Shown piece after piece: positions 8,262-18,195 of a stretch of DNA of 64,000 nt. The DNA lies in assembly GCF_000708045.1 (NCBI RefSeq), contig NZ_ANIE01000002.1, positions 124,001-188,000 of the forward strand, given 5' to 3'. This DNA comes from Marinobacter nitratireducens (lineage in GTDB: Bacteria; Pseudomonadota; Gammaproteobacteria; Pseudomonadales; Oleiphilaceae). The notes beneath the pieces were generated by a model. The model was not told the origin of the DNA, did no database searches, and was given only the letters and a program-made list of their open reading frames with translations. Made by a program: the position numbers and the translations under genes. Positions within the stretch are counted from its first letter, which is position 1; every line of letters starts with the position of its first letter.

Positions 8262-10904
8262 ATGAAAATCAGGAAAACACCGGGCCGCAGGCCCGGGTAT
8301 GGCCGGGTATTCAGCCTGGCACTGATGCTCGCTGGCAGTACGGTGCTGACAGGATGCCTCCACGACGATGACGACTCATCCGGCTCCGCAAGCGCGAGCC
8401 TCGACACCAATCTTTTTCCAGCAGATGGCCAGCTGGAAGCAAACATTCGCAGGACGACGGGCGGCGTGCCGCACATTACCGGAGCCAACCTGGCTTCGGT
8501 CGCGTTTGGTCATGGCTATGCGCAGGCTGAGGACAACCTCTGTCTGCTGGCGGAGGCCGTGGTCAAGGCGCGCAGTGAACGCGCCAAATATTTTGGTCCT
8601 GGCGTTGATGATATCAATATCATCAACGACTTCAGCTACAAGGCTCAGCATATCCTGAGCGGCGCAGAAACGGACTATGCGGCACTGAGCCAGGAGAGCA
8701 AAGCGCTGGTGGATGGTTTCAGCGCCGGATACAACGCCTACGTAAATGAAACGGATCCGGCAGATTACCCCGCGGAGTGCCGAAACCAGCCCTGGGTGAA
8801 AGCGATATCGCCAATTGATCTGCTGGCGCATTATCGAATTGTGGGTCAGTACGCCAGTGGCGCTCTCTTTGCGACAGGCGCGGTGTTCCTGGCTGTTCCG
8901 GGGGAGGATCCCGCGGATGCGGCCCCGACGCCGGTGATTGCGGATGCCCAGATGCCACAGCCTGACACGGTTGTTCAAAGCGCGAGAGCACTTGCGTCGT
9001 CGCGGGACAGTTTCCAGGACATGGGGCTTGCCAGTAACGCCTGGGGCATTGGTAAGGATATGACCGAGCAGGGACGTGGTGCCCTGCTGGCCAATCCCCA
9101 CTTCCCATATACCGGGCATCGCCGCCTTTACCAGGCCCATCTGACGGTTCCGGGGTATCTCAATATCAACGGCGCGGGCCTGCTGGGCACTGCACTGCCT
9201 CTGATTAACTTCAACCAGAATCTGACCTGGTCTCACACCGTATCGACGAGTCGGCGTTTTACGCTGTACGAACTGACTCTCAAAGCCGGAGATAACCTCA
9301 CGTACATCAAGGATGGTGAAGAGAAGCCAATTACTCAGGAGACCTTCCAGATTGAGGTCAATGTTGGCGCGCCGAACCCTGTGGTGTTTGAGAGGACGTT
9401 CTACTTTTCCGAGTACGGGCCTATGGTTTCTGGCAACGCCATCACAAGCGGAGGTCTGCCGAAATGGGGGGATGCAGGTACTGCCTACAGCTATCGGGAC
9501 GCAAACGCCAATACCGGTAATCTGCTGGATACCTGGCTGGGCATGAGTCGCGCTTCGACTCTCAGCGAATTCCAGGATGTATTCCGCAACTGTGGCACCA
9601 CCCTCTGGGTGAACTCCACCTACGCGGATGATCAGGGTAATGCCTTCTATATCGACAGTAGCTCGGTACCGAACCTGTCTGAGAAATCCATCGCGTTGAT
9701 CAACTTCAAGCGATCCGTAAGTGCTGCCTATGCCCAGCTGTTCGATGCAGGGCTAACGCTGCTGGACGGGTCTGAAAGCTTTGATGACTGGGTTGAGGGT
9801 GAATGCGGTGGCCTGGTCCCCTATGACCAAAAGCCCAAGTTGCTCAGAACGGACTGGGTCCAGAACTCTAACAGCAGTTACTGGTCGACAAACCCGGATC
9901 AGTTCCTGACTGGGTACTCGCCCATGTATGGCCCGGAGAACAGCGAGATTAACCCCCGAACCCGGCTTGGTATTACCATGCTGCAAAACCCCACAGCAGC
10001 AGGGATGCCTGGCGTTACGCCTCCCGCAGGGCAGGATGGCAAGTTCAGTGCGACAGACCTGATCAACGTGATCTGGAACAACCGGGCGTGGTATGCGGAG
10101 CAGTTCCTTCCGGAGTTACGGGAGCGCTGCGGATTGATTGGCGCCACGTTGGTTGATGGCGAGGATCTGAGTACGGCTTGTGGTGTGCTGGATAACTGGG
10201 ATGGCGTTTACGACAAAGACAGCGTCGGCGCTCATGTATTCCGGGTATTCATTGCCAACTACGCCAACAGTTTCGACTCTGATCTGACGGTTCCATTCAA
10301 CCGTGATGACCCCGTCAATACGCCCGCTGAGCCCTCTGAAACCGGGAAAGGCACTGCGTCAGATGTCATGCTGCTGGCCCTCTCCCAGGGCGTCAAAGCG
10401 TTGAATAGTCAGGGGATTGCCCTGAACGCCACGTTGGGATCCGTGCAATATATCCGTCCCTCCGGCGATGTGCCTCCCGGTGGTACCCCGGTCTTCCAGT
10501 CTGTCGGCATTCCCTGGCACGGTGGCGACGGTAATGTTGATGGCGCATTCAACGCTATTGGTGTAGTGACGGATCAGTACGCTGAGGATACCCGCTTCCC
10601 GAGGATTGCACCGAAAGTCGTTCCGAATACCGGGCGCCTGTCTGATGGCACCGTTGCTGGAACCGAGGGCTGGCTGATTGCGCGGGGTACGAGCTGGCAT
10701 TACGGCCTGGAGTTTACGAACAATGGACCTCAAGCCTATGGTCTGGTGAGCTACAGCCAGTCGTCAGACTCCATGTCGCCGTTTTTCCTGGACCAGAGTC
10801 AGCAATTCAGTGACAAGCAATACCGAAAGCTTCTGTTTACCGAGCAGGAGATAGAACAGAACCTGATTACGGGAGGCGAACAAACCATTAACGGTTCCCT
10901 GTAG
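8262..10904 (+). CDS. penicillin acylase family Ntn-hydrolase, lipoprotein
   Basis: 880 residues from ATG 8262 (AAGGA eight bases upstream; a GTG at 8238 lacks this). The lipobox LTGC at residues 29-32 makes it a lipoprotein, with Leu after the Cys, so outer-membrane sorting is likely. The acylase fold is clear: GGVPHITGANLASVAFGHGYAQAEDN at about 67-92, then a spacer and the probable autocatalytic site at Ser258 in LASNAWGIG, which would start the beta subunit, followed by NPHFPYTG and NLTWSHTVST. Relatives hydrolyse beta-lactam side chains, acyl-homoserine lactones or lipopeptides; the substrate cannot be read from sequence. It converges on the VolA-like lipase, sharing one terminator. Confidence 0.87.
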   Translation: MKIRKTPGRRPGYGRVFSLALMLAGSTVLTGCLHDDDDSSGSASASLDTNLFPADGQLEANIRRTTGGVPHITGANLASVAFGHGYAQAEDNLCLLAEAVVKARSERAKYFGPGVDDINIINDFSYKAQHILSGAETDYAALSQESKALVDGFSAGYNAYVNETDPADYPAECRNQPWVKAISPIDLLAHYRIVGQYASGALFATGAVFLAVPGEDPADAAPTPVIADAQMPQPDTVVQSARALASSRDSFQDMGLASNAWGIGKDMTEQGRGALLANPHFPYTGHRRLYQAHLTVPGYLNINGAGLLGTALPLINFNQNLTWSHTVSTSRRFTLYELTLKAGDNLTYIKDGEEKPITQETFQIEVNVGAPNPVVFERTFYFSEYGPMVSGNAITSGGLPKWGDAGTAYSYRDANANTGNLLDTWLGMSRASTLSEFQDVFRNCGTTLWVNSTYADDQGNAFYIDSSSVPNLSEKSIALINFKRSVSAAYAQLFDAGLTLLDGSESFDDWVEGECGGLVPYDQKPKLLRTDWVQNSNSSYWSTNPDQFLTGYSPMYGPENSEINPRTRLGITMLQNPTAAGMPGVTPPAGQDGKFSATDLINVIWNNRAWYAEQFLPELRERCGLIGATLVDGEDLSTACGVLDNWDGVYDKDSVGAHVFRVFIANYANSFDSDLTVPFNRDDPVNTPAEPSETGKGTASDVMLLALSQGVKALNSQGIALNATLGSVQYIRPSGDVPPGGTPVFQSVGIPWHGGDGNVDGAFNAIGVVTDQYAEDTRFPRIAPKVVPNTGRLSDGTVAGTEGWLIARGTSWHYGLEFTNNGPQAYGLVSYSQSSDSMSPFFLDQSQQFSDKQYRKLLFTEQEIEQNLITGGEQTINGSL

Positions 10905-10925
10905 TCAGGCAGTTGCCTTAAAAGC

Positions 10926-10957
10926 AAAAAAGCCCCGGCCTAGGCCGGGGCTTTTTC
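10926..10957. terminator. bidirectional rho-independent terminator
   Basis: A perfect stem AAGCCCCGGCC with loop TA and its complement, flanked by A-runs on one side and T-runs on the other. It lies between two convergent genes, the acylase and the VolA-like lipase, and can stop transcription from both. Confidence 0.9.
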
Positions 10958-10982
10958 TTTCCTGAGTTGGATCAGGTGAGGA

Positions 10983-13871
10983 TTAGTTCTGGTCCTGATC
11001 CAGAGCGTTTGCCACCGTATCAGACGAACCGAGCGACGCTGCAATAGCCGCCGCAATGTCTGCACCGACGACAGGGCCCGCATCGCTACCCGGGATTGCG
11101 CCACCACCGATTGCCCCAACGATCTGGGTAACCATGGCGGTGAAGGCAACCGAGGAATCGCATGTACCTTGCTCTTGAAGCGGAGACACCATGGTGCCGT
11201 GGTTCGCGCCGTTGCACTGATCCGTACCGTCAAAGAAGGTGATCAGTGGCATGGCAGCGCTGTTCGGGTTGTTGTCGTCCATGAGGGCCACGGTTGCGCC
11301 GTCAGCAAGCGTGTTGGTCGCTGTCGCATCAGCACCCCGGTCAATCAGGGCTGCCAGCGGTTCGGTACCAACCAGCGGAGCGGAGAACGCATTGCCAAGC
11401 GGGTTCACGTTGGCTTCGTTCGGAACGACGGTATCGCCAGTGACTTCCTGCAGAAGGACGCTTGTACCGCTGGCACCGAGATCCTTGGCGAAGGAGACCG
11501 GGTCAGAGCTGTCTACCACTGACTGGAAGACGTAGAAGAAACTCTCAAAGTCAGAGGAACCTTGAGTGACTCCATTCGCAGCCAGGCCCCCGAGGAGAGT
11601 GCCGGAGAACGCCGGAGAGTTCTCCAGCAGGCGAGTTACCTGGGAGCCCGCGTTCAGCAGAGACACGGAGCTGAGCGTCGGGTAAGTGAGGGCACCGCCG
11701 CTCACGCTACTCAGAGTGCCTGCAAGGGTCGCATTCAGCGTTGCATCGTTATTCAGTGCCGCATAGGTGGTACCGACGATGCCGCCGAGCGAATGGCCTG
11801 CAAAGCTCACCGGCAGCCCAGCAAGGTCAGGCTGGAAGTCGCCGTTGATGTCCAGAGTCTGGAGCGTCGCTGTCAGGTTCAGCAGGTCGACAACCGCCTC
11901 ACGGTTATTGTCCGAGCTACCCAACATGTTCAACGGATTTACATACAGGCTGCCAGAAGAGACGTCCGTCAGTGCTGCCGCCTCTACGGGGTTCAGTGAA
12001 GCATCGGCGGTGTAGTTGAAATGACGCTCGCCAGTGTAGTCATCGTTGCGCATGATCGTCAGCTGAGCAGCCAGTGCCAGAGATTGCGCATCGCCGGCGT
12101 TTTGCAGGCCGGTGATGGTAGCATCCAGTTTTGCGTCCAGTGCAGTCTCATCCAGAGGTGTCAGACCAGGAATCTGTCCAAGAGCCCCTGGGACGTCCTC
12201 ATTGCCGCCAAGACCGTGCAGAGGGAGATCCATGGTTACTACGGCCTGACACGCCTGATTGGCGATCAGAATCGCAGGCAGCATTGCCGCACTTCGGTCA
12301 GTGGTAATGCCGTGCTGGAAGATGGTAACGCCTACGGGATCGGTGCCGCCGCCACAGGCCGCAGGCGCATTGGCGGGGTCTGGGTAGTAAACCGTGGTGG
12401 GTGCCGTCACGAACCCTTGCTGCTGCGGGTACGGGAAGTAACCGTTCACGTTCAGCTGGCCGTCAATATCCCTGATGAACTGGAAGACGTCCTGGGACGC
12501 GCTGCCGGTAAGGCTCTCGTTCAGGCTGTCTTCGAGATCCGTGCTGCCCGTCCAGTAGCCTTCGACAATACCGCTGCCGTCTGTGCCCGGCAGGTGCTGG
12601 AAGTAGGGCAGGGTAATAGCACCCTGAGAAACCCGGACTTGTGTTGCGGCCTGGGCAATTGGGTTGGTCGCCAGATCAAGGCTTGCAATTGTCGCAAGTC
12701 CAGAGGCGGGGCCTTCTGAAAGGTTAATGTTCGGCCGTGGTGACGGAAGATGGATGGAGCCGTCTTGAACGGCTGCTGTGATAGCCGCCTCAATATCCGC
12801 CGGTTGAGTCAGAGCCTGAGCCTCGCCCAGCGCGGTAATGGCTGCAAGCTCCTGAGCGGTCAGGTCATTGGGGTCAACGGTTGTGCCCAGACCGGCTGCC
12901 AGTTCACTGAGTTCACCGAGCTTGGTGGTGAGCTCCGAGAAGTTCAGGTCCGGATAGTTGTCACGAACCGCCTTGAGCAGGGCTGTGAAGCCGATTTTCT
13001 CACCAAGGTCCGTGCCGAAGGCCGGTGCAGCCATCATGGCTTCCAGCACTCGGGTGTCCGCATTGGTTGTGAACGTGTAAGCCAGCGCCGATTCGGGCGT
13101 ATCGGCCGGGATCAGTTGCGCCAGCGCACCGTTAGCCAGTGCATCGGAGGTTTGAAGCAATGTTTTGACACTGGCAAGTGCCGGGTTACCCAGTACGCCA
13201 TCTGCCAGCGCCAGGTCCTGGGTGGAACGCTCAATCGGCTTTCCGTTTGCGCCAACGATGTCGTTGGTCGCGACGAACAGGAATTTCTGACCTTCCGGCA
13301 GGGGCTCCAGCGGTACAACGCGAATCGCGTTGTTGCTGCCACCATCAACGCTGACAACGTCCGCCCGGTATTTCAGTGTGGCGAATGTGGCAAGATCAAA
13401 CGGATTCGCTGCATCGATGCCGGTCGGGCTTGTATTCGGAAGTGCACCTGGAACACCTTCCACTGCATCTTTCACGTTCAAAGGAAGCAGGAATACCGTC
13501 GCATTGGCCGCTACTGATGCAGGATTCAAAGAGCCGTCAAACTTGAGGGTAAAGGCGCCAGAGGTGGAGAAGCCGGCAAGGCGGTTGACCGCGTCATCGG
13601 CAGGCGTCGTGCCTGAAGACAGACCGGTGAAATCGTAATTCGCACTCTGGCTTGCGCCGAGGGCCAGGATCAGGTCCGAGTTGATCGGGAACTGCGGCTC
13701 TGCCGCAATCGGGTTAGGATCGTAGATAGGACGGGGAACAGTCTTATCGATCGTCGTATCTTCAATTTTATAATCCGGGTTGGCATTCGCCCCTTCGTCT
13801 CCGCCGCTGAGGCAGCCTGTAAGTCCAACGGAAGACGCCACGGCAAGACTTATTAGAGTTTTCTTGAACAT
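10983..13871 (-). CDS. VolA/Pla-1 family surface phospholipase lipoprotein
   Basis: A 962-residue lipoprotein with lipobox LTGC at residues 17-20. The N-terminal half (about 40-300) matches the bacterial virulence-factor lipase N-terminal domain (GAFTLKFDGSLNP, VVPLEPLPEGQKFLFVATN). The C-terminal half is an alpha/beta hydrolase: VGVTIFQHGITTDR near 513 holds the oxyanion region and FAGHSLGGIVG has the nucleophile at about Ser694. VolA of Vibrio is a surface lysophospholipase that releases fatty acids for uptake, and the same role is likely here. The protein is very rich in Ala, Asn, Asp and Thr with few Lys, as usual for exposed proteins of marine bacteria. A 278-base spacer upstream presumably holds the promoter. 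Confidence 0.87.
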   Translation of the reverse strand: MFKKTLISLAVASSVGLTGCLSGGDEGANANPDYKIEDTTIDKTVPRPIYDPNPIAAEPQFPINSDLILALGASQSANYDFTGLSSGTTPADDAVNRLAGFSTSGAFTLKFDGSLNPASVAANATVFLLPLNVKDAVEGVPGALPNTSPTGIDAANPFDLATFATLKYRADVVSVDGGSNNAIRVVPLEPLPEGQKFLFVATNDIVGANGKPIERSTQDLALADGVLGNPALASVKTLLQTSDALANGALAQLIPADTPESALAYTFTTNADTRVLEAMMAAPAFGTDLGEKIGFTALLKAVRDNYPDLNFSELTTKLGELSELAAGLGTTVDPNDLTAQELAAITALGEAQALTQPADIEAAITAAVQDGSIHLPSPRPNINLSEGPASGLATIASLDLATNPIAQAATQVRVSQGAITLPYFQHLPGTDGSGIVEGYWTGSTDLEDSLNESLTGSASQDVFQFIRDIDGQLNVNGYFPYPQQQGFVTAPTTVYYPDPANAPAACGGGTDPVGVTIFQHGITTDRSAAMLPAILIANQACQAVVTMDLPLHGLGGNEDVPGALGQIPGLTPLDETALDAKLDATITGLQNAGDAQSLALAAQLTIMRNDDYTGERHFNYTADASLNPVEAAALTDVSSGSLYVNPLNMLGSSDNNREAVVDLLNLTATLQTLDINGDFQPDLAGLPVSFAGHSLGGIVGTTYAALNNDATLNATLAGTLSSVSGGALTYPTLSSVSLLNAGSQVTRLLENSPAFSGTLLGGLAANGVTQGSSDFESFFYVFQSVVDSSDPVSFAKDLGASGTSVLLQEVTGDTVVPNEANVNPLGNAFSAPLVGTEPLAALIDRGADATATNTLADGATVALMDDNNPNSAAMPLITFFDGTDQCNGANHGTMVSPLQEQGTCDSSVAFTAMVTQIVGAIGGGAIPGSDAGPVVGADIAAAIAASLGSSDTVANALDQDQN

Positions 13872-14149
13872 GGGTGGAACCTTTTCCTGTTGTTGTGTCG
13901 TTATGTTCGGCAGCTGACGGGGCCGGTCTGATCCGGTAAGCCCGTTGTCAGAGGCCTTTCCTGCTTGAACGATTGTCTGAAATTGTAACCAGCACTTAGA
14001 GCCAATTTCTGTAACTTTGACTATAGCGACAGTATGGCAAGTGTTGATCAGCCGAAAGTGTGATTCTGCCTTTCCGGCTGCCCGTTACAAAAGGAACTCG
14101 ACGTCTCTGAAAAATAGTTGGAAGTGAGTACTTTGTCGAGCGACAACGA

Positions 14150-14923
14150 TCACTCAAAACGGGAGTAATCCGGGGCTCTTTTTGCCATGAAGGCCTGGAA
14201 CGCTTCAGCCGCCTCGGGAGACTTCAGTCGTTCAGCAAACAGGGCTCCTTCTGCGAGCATGGTTGCTTGCAGTGTCTCGGTGTTCGGACGGTTGAGCAGG
14301 GCCTTGGTCGCGCGCGTGGCGGCGGGCGGCTGGGCGGCCAGTTGCCGGCAGGCTTCGTTTGCCTGCTGTTCGGTTTCACTGGCGTCGCAGATCCGGTTGA
14401 TGAGGCCCAGCCGGTAGGCGTCTTCGGCACTGAACGCTTTGCCCAGCATCAGTAACTCGGCTGCCCTTACGCGTCCAAGCCAGGATGGCAGCAAGAGGCT
14501 GGATCCACCTTCCGGGCACAGACCAAGGTTCGCGAAAGGCATTTGGAAACGGGCGTTATCGCCTGCGAAAACCATGTCGCAGTGCAGGAGCATCGTTGTC
14601 CCTATGCCCACGGCCGGGCCGTTGACAGCTGCTACCACGGGTTTGGTCGCTGTGGCGAGTAGCAGCAGGAAACGGCCAACGGGCGTTTCCTCGAACGCAC
14701 CGGGCAGGCCCTTTGCGAAGTCCCCGAGATCGTTGCCAGCGGTAAAGCATTCGCTGCTGCCGGTAAACAGTACGCATCGAATGGCCGGCTCGTTAAGGGC
14801 TCTTTCCAGTGCATCGCCCAGTGCCGTGTACATATCATGGGTCAATGCATTCTTACGCTCAGGGCGTTCGATTCGTGCGGTAAGTATGTGGTCTTCAAAG
14901 GTTGTGAGGATCGAGTCAGTCAC
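14150..14923 (-). CDS. enoyl-CoA hydratase/isomerase family protein
   Basis: 257 residues starting at GTG 14923, with GGGAG seven to eight bases upstream. Crotonase features are present: RPERKNALTHDMYTALGDAL at the N-terminus, the oxyanion segment SECFTAGNDLGDFA, and VAAVNGPAVGIGTTMLLHCDMV, followed by FANLGLCPEGGSSLLLP. The acid residue in PEGGSS fits members that act as enoyl-CoA isomerases or hydratases in fatty-acid breakdown. It stands alone, divergent from the fumarase gene, with no other beta-oxidation gene beside it, so the exact substrate is open. Confidence 0.87.
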   Translation of the reverse strand: MTDSILTTFEDHILTARIERPERKNALTHDMYTALGDALERALNEPAIRCVLFTGSSECFTAGNDLGDFAKGLPGAFEETPVGRFLLLLATATKPVVAAVNGPAVGIGTTMLLHCDMVFAGDNARFQMPFANLGLCPEGGSSLLLPSWLGRVRAAELLMLGKAFSAEDAYRLGLINRICDASETEQQANEACRQLAAQPPAATRATKALLNRPNTETLQATMLAEGALFAERLKSPEAAEAFQAFMAKRAPDYSRFE

Positions 14924-15109
14924 GTTAGCTCCCGTCTGTTTTTGTCGTTTGTGTAGGATGATACCTTTTTTTGGTCCCGGTTTTCACAATCCCGCCATTG
15001 GCGAGTTCGCCTTCCGTCGGATCACGCGCGGGCCGGTTTTTCTGGTAAACTTCCGCCACCCGATTTTGCCGACGGCACGATATAACGATATCCAGATGAT
15101 GAGGGGCCT

Positions 15110-16624
15110 ATGACCACCGTAATCCGCCAGGACGATTTGATTGAAAGCGTAGCGGACGCGCTGCAGTTCATTTCCTACTACCACCCGAAAGATTTTATCC
15201 AGGCTGTTTACGAGGCCTATCAGAGAGAAGAATCCCAGGCTGCGAAAGACGCCATGGCCCAGATCCTGATCAATTCACGGATGTGTGCCCAGGGCCACCG
15301 TCCGATCTGTCAGGATACCGGCATCGTGACGGTATTCGTGAACATCGGTATGGATGTGAAGTTTGAGTGTGACCAGCCGCTGGATGACGTGATCAACGAA
15401 GGTGTTCGCCGTGCCTACACTCATCCGGACAACGTTCTGCGTGCCTCTGTCCTGGCTGATCCGGATGGCAAGCGCCAGAACACCAAGGACAACACACCGG
15501 CCATTATCCATTACAAGATGGTGCCTGGTAATACCGTAGAAGTGCATGTGGCGGCCAAAGGCGGCGGCTCTGAAGCCAAATCCAAGTTCGCCATGCTGAA
15601 CCCGTCCGATTCCGTGGTGGACTGGGTACTGAAGATGGTTCCGCAGATGGGCGCCGGTTGGTGTCCGCCGGGTATGCTGGGTATTGGTATCGGTGGCACT
15701 GCCGAGAAGGCGATGGAGCTGGCGAAAGAGTCTCTGCTGGATCCGATCGATATCCATGATCTGCAGGATCGTGGTGCTTCCAGCCGGGCAGAAGAACTGC
15801 GTCTGGAGCTGTTCGAGAAGGTAAACGAACTGGGTATTGGTGCCCAGGGCCTGGGCGGCCTGACCACCGTTCTGGATGTAAAGGTCAAGGACTACCCGAC
15901 TCACGCAGCCAACAAGCCGGTTGCGATTATCCCGAACTGTGCCGCTACTCGCCACGCACACTTTACTCTGGACGGCACTGGCCCCTCCCTGCAGACACCG
16001 CCGAGCCTGGACGACTGGCCGGAAATCACCTGGGAAGTGGGTGAAAACGTGCGTCGCGTGAATCTGGACACCGTCACCCCGGAAGATGTGAAAGACTGGC
16101 AGCCGGGTGAAACCGTTCTGTTATCGGGCAAGATGCTCACTGGTCGCGATGCTGCCCACAAGAAGATGGTGGACATGATCGAGAACGGCGAAGAACTGCC
16201 GGTCGATCTGAAAGGCCGTTTCATCTACTACGTGGGCCCGGTTGATCCTGTTCGTGAAGAGGTGGTTGGACCCGCTGGCCCGACAACGGCGACCCGCATG
16301 GACAAGTTCACCAACACCATGCTGGAAAAGACCGGCCTGACCGGCATGATCGGTAAGGCCGAGCGTGGTCAGGTGGCTATTGATGCGATCAAGGAGCACG
16401 GCGCGGTTTACCTGATGGCCGTTGGCGGCGCTGCCTATCTGGTGTCCAAGGCAATCAAGGACGCCAAGGTTGTCGCCTTTGAAGAACTCGGGATGGAAGC
16501 GATCTACGAGTTTGAAGTGGAAGACATGCCGGTAACGGTTGCCGTGGACTCACGTGGCAGTTCTGTGCACCAGACTGGTCCGGTCGAGTGGCACGACAAG
16601 ATCATTGCTGCCAAGGCGGTGTGA
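15110..16624 (+). CDS. fumarate hydratase, class I (4Fe-4S)
   Basis: A 504-residue single-chain class I fumarase that interconverts fumarate and malate in the citric acid cycle. The alpha region carries MCAQGHRPICQDTGIVTVF with two Cys near the cluster site and GGGSEAKSKFAMLNPSD; the beta region holds KMLTGRDAAHKKMVDM and IYYVGPVDP typical of the C-terminal domain. Further Cys in GAGWCPPGMLGIG and IIPNCAATRHAHF complete candidate cluster ligands. The start ATG is preceded by GAGGGG. A strong terminator follows directly after the stop, so this is a single-gene unit. Class I enzymes are oxygen and superoxide sensitive. Confidence 0.95.
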   Translation: MTTVIRQDDLIESVADALQFISYYHPKDFIQAVYEAYQREESQAAKDAMAQILINSRMCAQGHRPICQDTGIVTVFVNIGMDVKFECDQPLDDVINEGVRRAYTHPDNVLRASVLADPDGKRQNTKDNTPAIIHYKMVPGNTVEVHVAAKGGGSEAKSKFAMLNPSDSVVDWVLKMVPQMGAGWCPPGMLGIGIGGTAEKAMELAKESLLDPIDIHDLQDRGASSRAEELRLELFEKVNELGIGAQGLGGLTTVLDVKVKDYPTHAANKPVAIIPNCAATRHAHFTLDGTGPSLQTPPSLDDWPEITWEVGENVRRVNLDTVTPEDVKDWQPGETVLLSGKMLTGRDAAHKKMVDMIENGEELPVDLKGRFIYYVGPVDPVREEVVGPAGPTTATRMDKFTNTMLEKTGLTGMIGKAERGQVAIDAIKEHGAVYLMAVGGAAYLVSKAIKDAKVVAFEELGMEAIYEFEVEDMPVTVAVDSRGSSVHQTGPVEWHDKIIAAKAV

Positions 16625-16648
16625 TCTGCGTGTCGCGTAACGCGCATT

Positions 16649-16684
16649 AAAAAAAGGGGCAGGTTTAAACCTGCCCCTTTTTGT
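16649..16684. terminator. rho-independent terminator after fumarase
   Basis: Stem AAAAGGGGCAGGTTT with its exact complement AAACCTGCCCCTTTT, A-rich on the left and T-rich on the right. It sits between convergent fumarase and selO and probably serves both. Confidence 0.9.
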
Positions 16685-16687
16685 TTG

Positions 16688-18142
16688 TCAGCTAGAGCAG
16701 CTGATATTCAGATGCTTGCCCCAGTCGGGCGGCAGTGCTGCGTACTCTTCGTTTTCAGGCTGCTCCTCGAATGGTTTCTCCAGCACTTTAATCAGCTTTT
16801 TCATGGGTTCGTAATCCCCATTCTGGGCTTCGAGAATAACCTGCTGGGCCAGATAGTTCCTCAGGATGTACTTCGGGTTGACCCCGCGCATGGCGTACTC
16901 ACGCTCGTCGTGGGCCCTGTCTTCCTTCTGTAGACGTTCCTCATAACGGCCGAGCCAGGCATCGGCCACGCTTCGATCGACAAACAGATCTCTCACTGGC
17001 GCGTGTCCATGGGACCAGAGGTTGGAAATCCCTCTGAAGAAGCGGGTGTAGTCCACATGGTGTTCATGGAGCATGCTGAAGGTTTCCATGATCAGGCTAT
17101 GGTCGCCTTCGTCTTCCCGGGCGAGGCCGAGCTTGTCCCTCATGTTCTGTAAAAACCGTTCGTTGTAGGCCGTTTCATAGCGCCGTAAACTTTTTCGAAC
17201 CGAATCCTCATCCATGATGGGCAGTAACGCCGAGGCCAGGTACTGGCAGTTGGTAAAGCCGACCTGGGGTTGGCGATTGTAGGCGTACCGACCCTCATGG
17301 TCCGAGTGGTTGCAGATAAAGCCAGCATCAAAATCATCGAGAAAGGCGTAGGGGCCGTAATCAAAGGTATCCCCGATGATGGACATGTTGTCGCTGTTCA
17401 TCACGCCATGGCAGAAACCGACGGCCTGCCAGTCTGCCACCAGTCGGGCTGTTCGCTGAACCACCTCCTCTAGCCACCGACGAGAGCGCTCGTCTTCGGG
17501 GAGTTCGATCAGATGCGGGAAGTGCAGAGCGATCACGTGCTCAAGCAGGTTTTTTACTGCCTCCGGCCCTTCATGGTGTGCGGCGAATTCGAAATGCCCG
17601 AAACGGATATGGCTATGGGCCACCCGGACCAGCGTCGCCGCTGTTTCGATGGACTCCCGGCGGACCGGATCCGTTGCGCTGATCATGAAGAGCGCACGGG
17701 TGGTCGGAATCCCCAGTCCATGCATGGCTTCGCTGCAAAGGTACTCCCGAATCGTGGAGCGCAGCACGGCACGGCCATCACCAAAGCGGGAGTAGGGCGT
17801 GGTGCCTGCCCCCTTGAGGTGCCAGTCCCAGCGCTGGCCATTCGGGCCAACGGTTTCCCAGAGCAGGAGCCCCCGGCCATCTCCCAGTTCCGGGTTATAG
17901 ACGCCGAACTGATGGCCCGTGTATTTCATGGCCACGGGGTCCATGCCTTCAAGCAGTTCGCGGCCCGCTCCGACAGCAGTCCAGTCTTCCTCGGAGGATG
18001 CCGAGAACCCCATGTCTTCGGCGAGTTTGTGGTTAAAACAGACCATCTTTGCGCCGGAGAGCGGTTTGGGCTGCACGCGAGTGTAGAAGCTGTCCGGGAG
18101 CTCCAGATAACGGTGTTCCACTCGAAAACCGTTGTTACCCAT
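16688..18142 (-). CDS. selO: protein adenylyltransferase SelO (YdiU)
   Basis: 484 residues, the usual length for bacterial SelO. The pseudokinase-fold core is clear: KYTGHQFGVYNPELGDGRG, WDWHLKGAGTTPYSRFGDGRAVLRSTIREYL, and GVMNSDNMSIIGDTFDYGPYAFLDDF with the Asn and Asp residues for metal and ATP. SelO transfers AMP to protein substrates and is linked to redox homeostasis. The protein ends in NISCSS: the Cys three from the end stands where many eukaryotic SelO proteins carry selenocysteine. The gene is divergent from the glycerate kinase gene with 53 bases between the starts. Confidence 0.93.
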   Translation of the reverse strand: MGNNGFRVEHRYLELPDSFYTRVQPKPLSGAKMVCFNHKLAEDMGFSASSEEDWTAVGAGRELLEGMDPVAMKYTGHQFGVYNPELGDGRGLLLWETVGPNGQRWDWHLKGAGTTPYSRFGDGRAVLRSTIREYLCSEAMHGLGIPTTRALFMISATDPVRRESIETAATLVRVAHSHIRFGHFEFAAHHEGPEAVKNLLEHVIALHFPHLIELPEDERSRRWLEEVVQRTARLVADWQAVGFCHGVMNSDNMSIIGDTFDYGPYAFLDDFDAGFICNHSDHEGRYAYNRQPQVGFTNCQYLASALLPIMDEDSVRKSLRRYETAYNERFLQNMRDKLGLAREDEGDHSLIMETFSMLHEHHVDYTRFFRGISNLWSHGHAPVRDLFVDRSVADAWLGRYEERLQKEDRAHDEREYAMRGVNPKYILRNYLAQQVILEAQNGDYEPMKKLIKVLEKPFEEQPENEEYAALPPDWGKHLNISCSS

Positions 18143-18195
18143 AAACGCCTATACTCCCTTCTGGTATGAATTCTGCTCAGTTAATTCACTAAACG

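Noticed and set aside
12021..12719. 232-codon plus-strand frame inside the VolA-like gene
   Set aside because: Antisense to a clear lipase domain; rich in Arg, Gly, Gln and Val as expected of a shadow frame.
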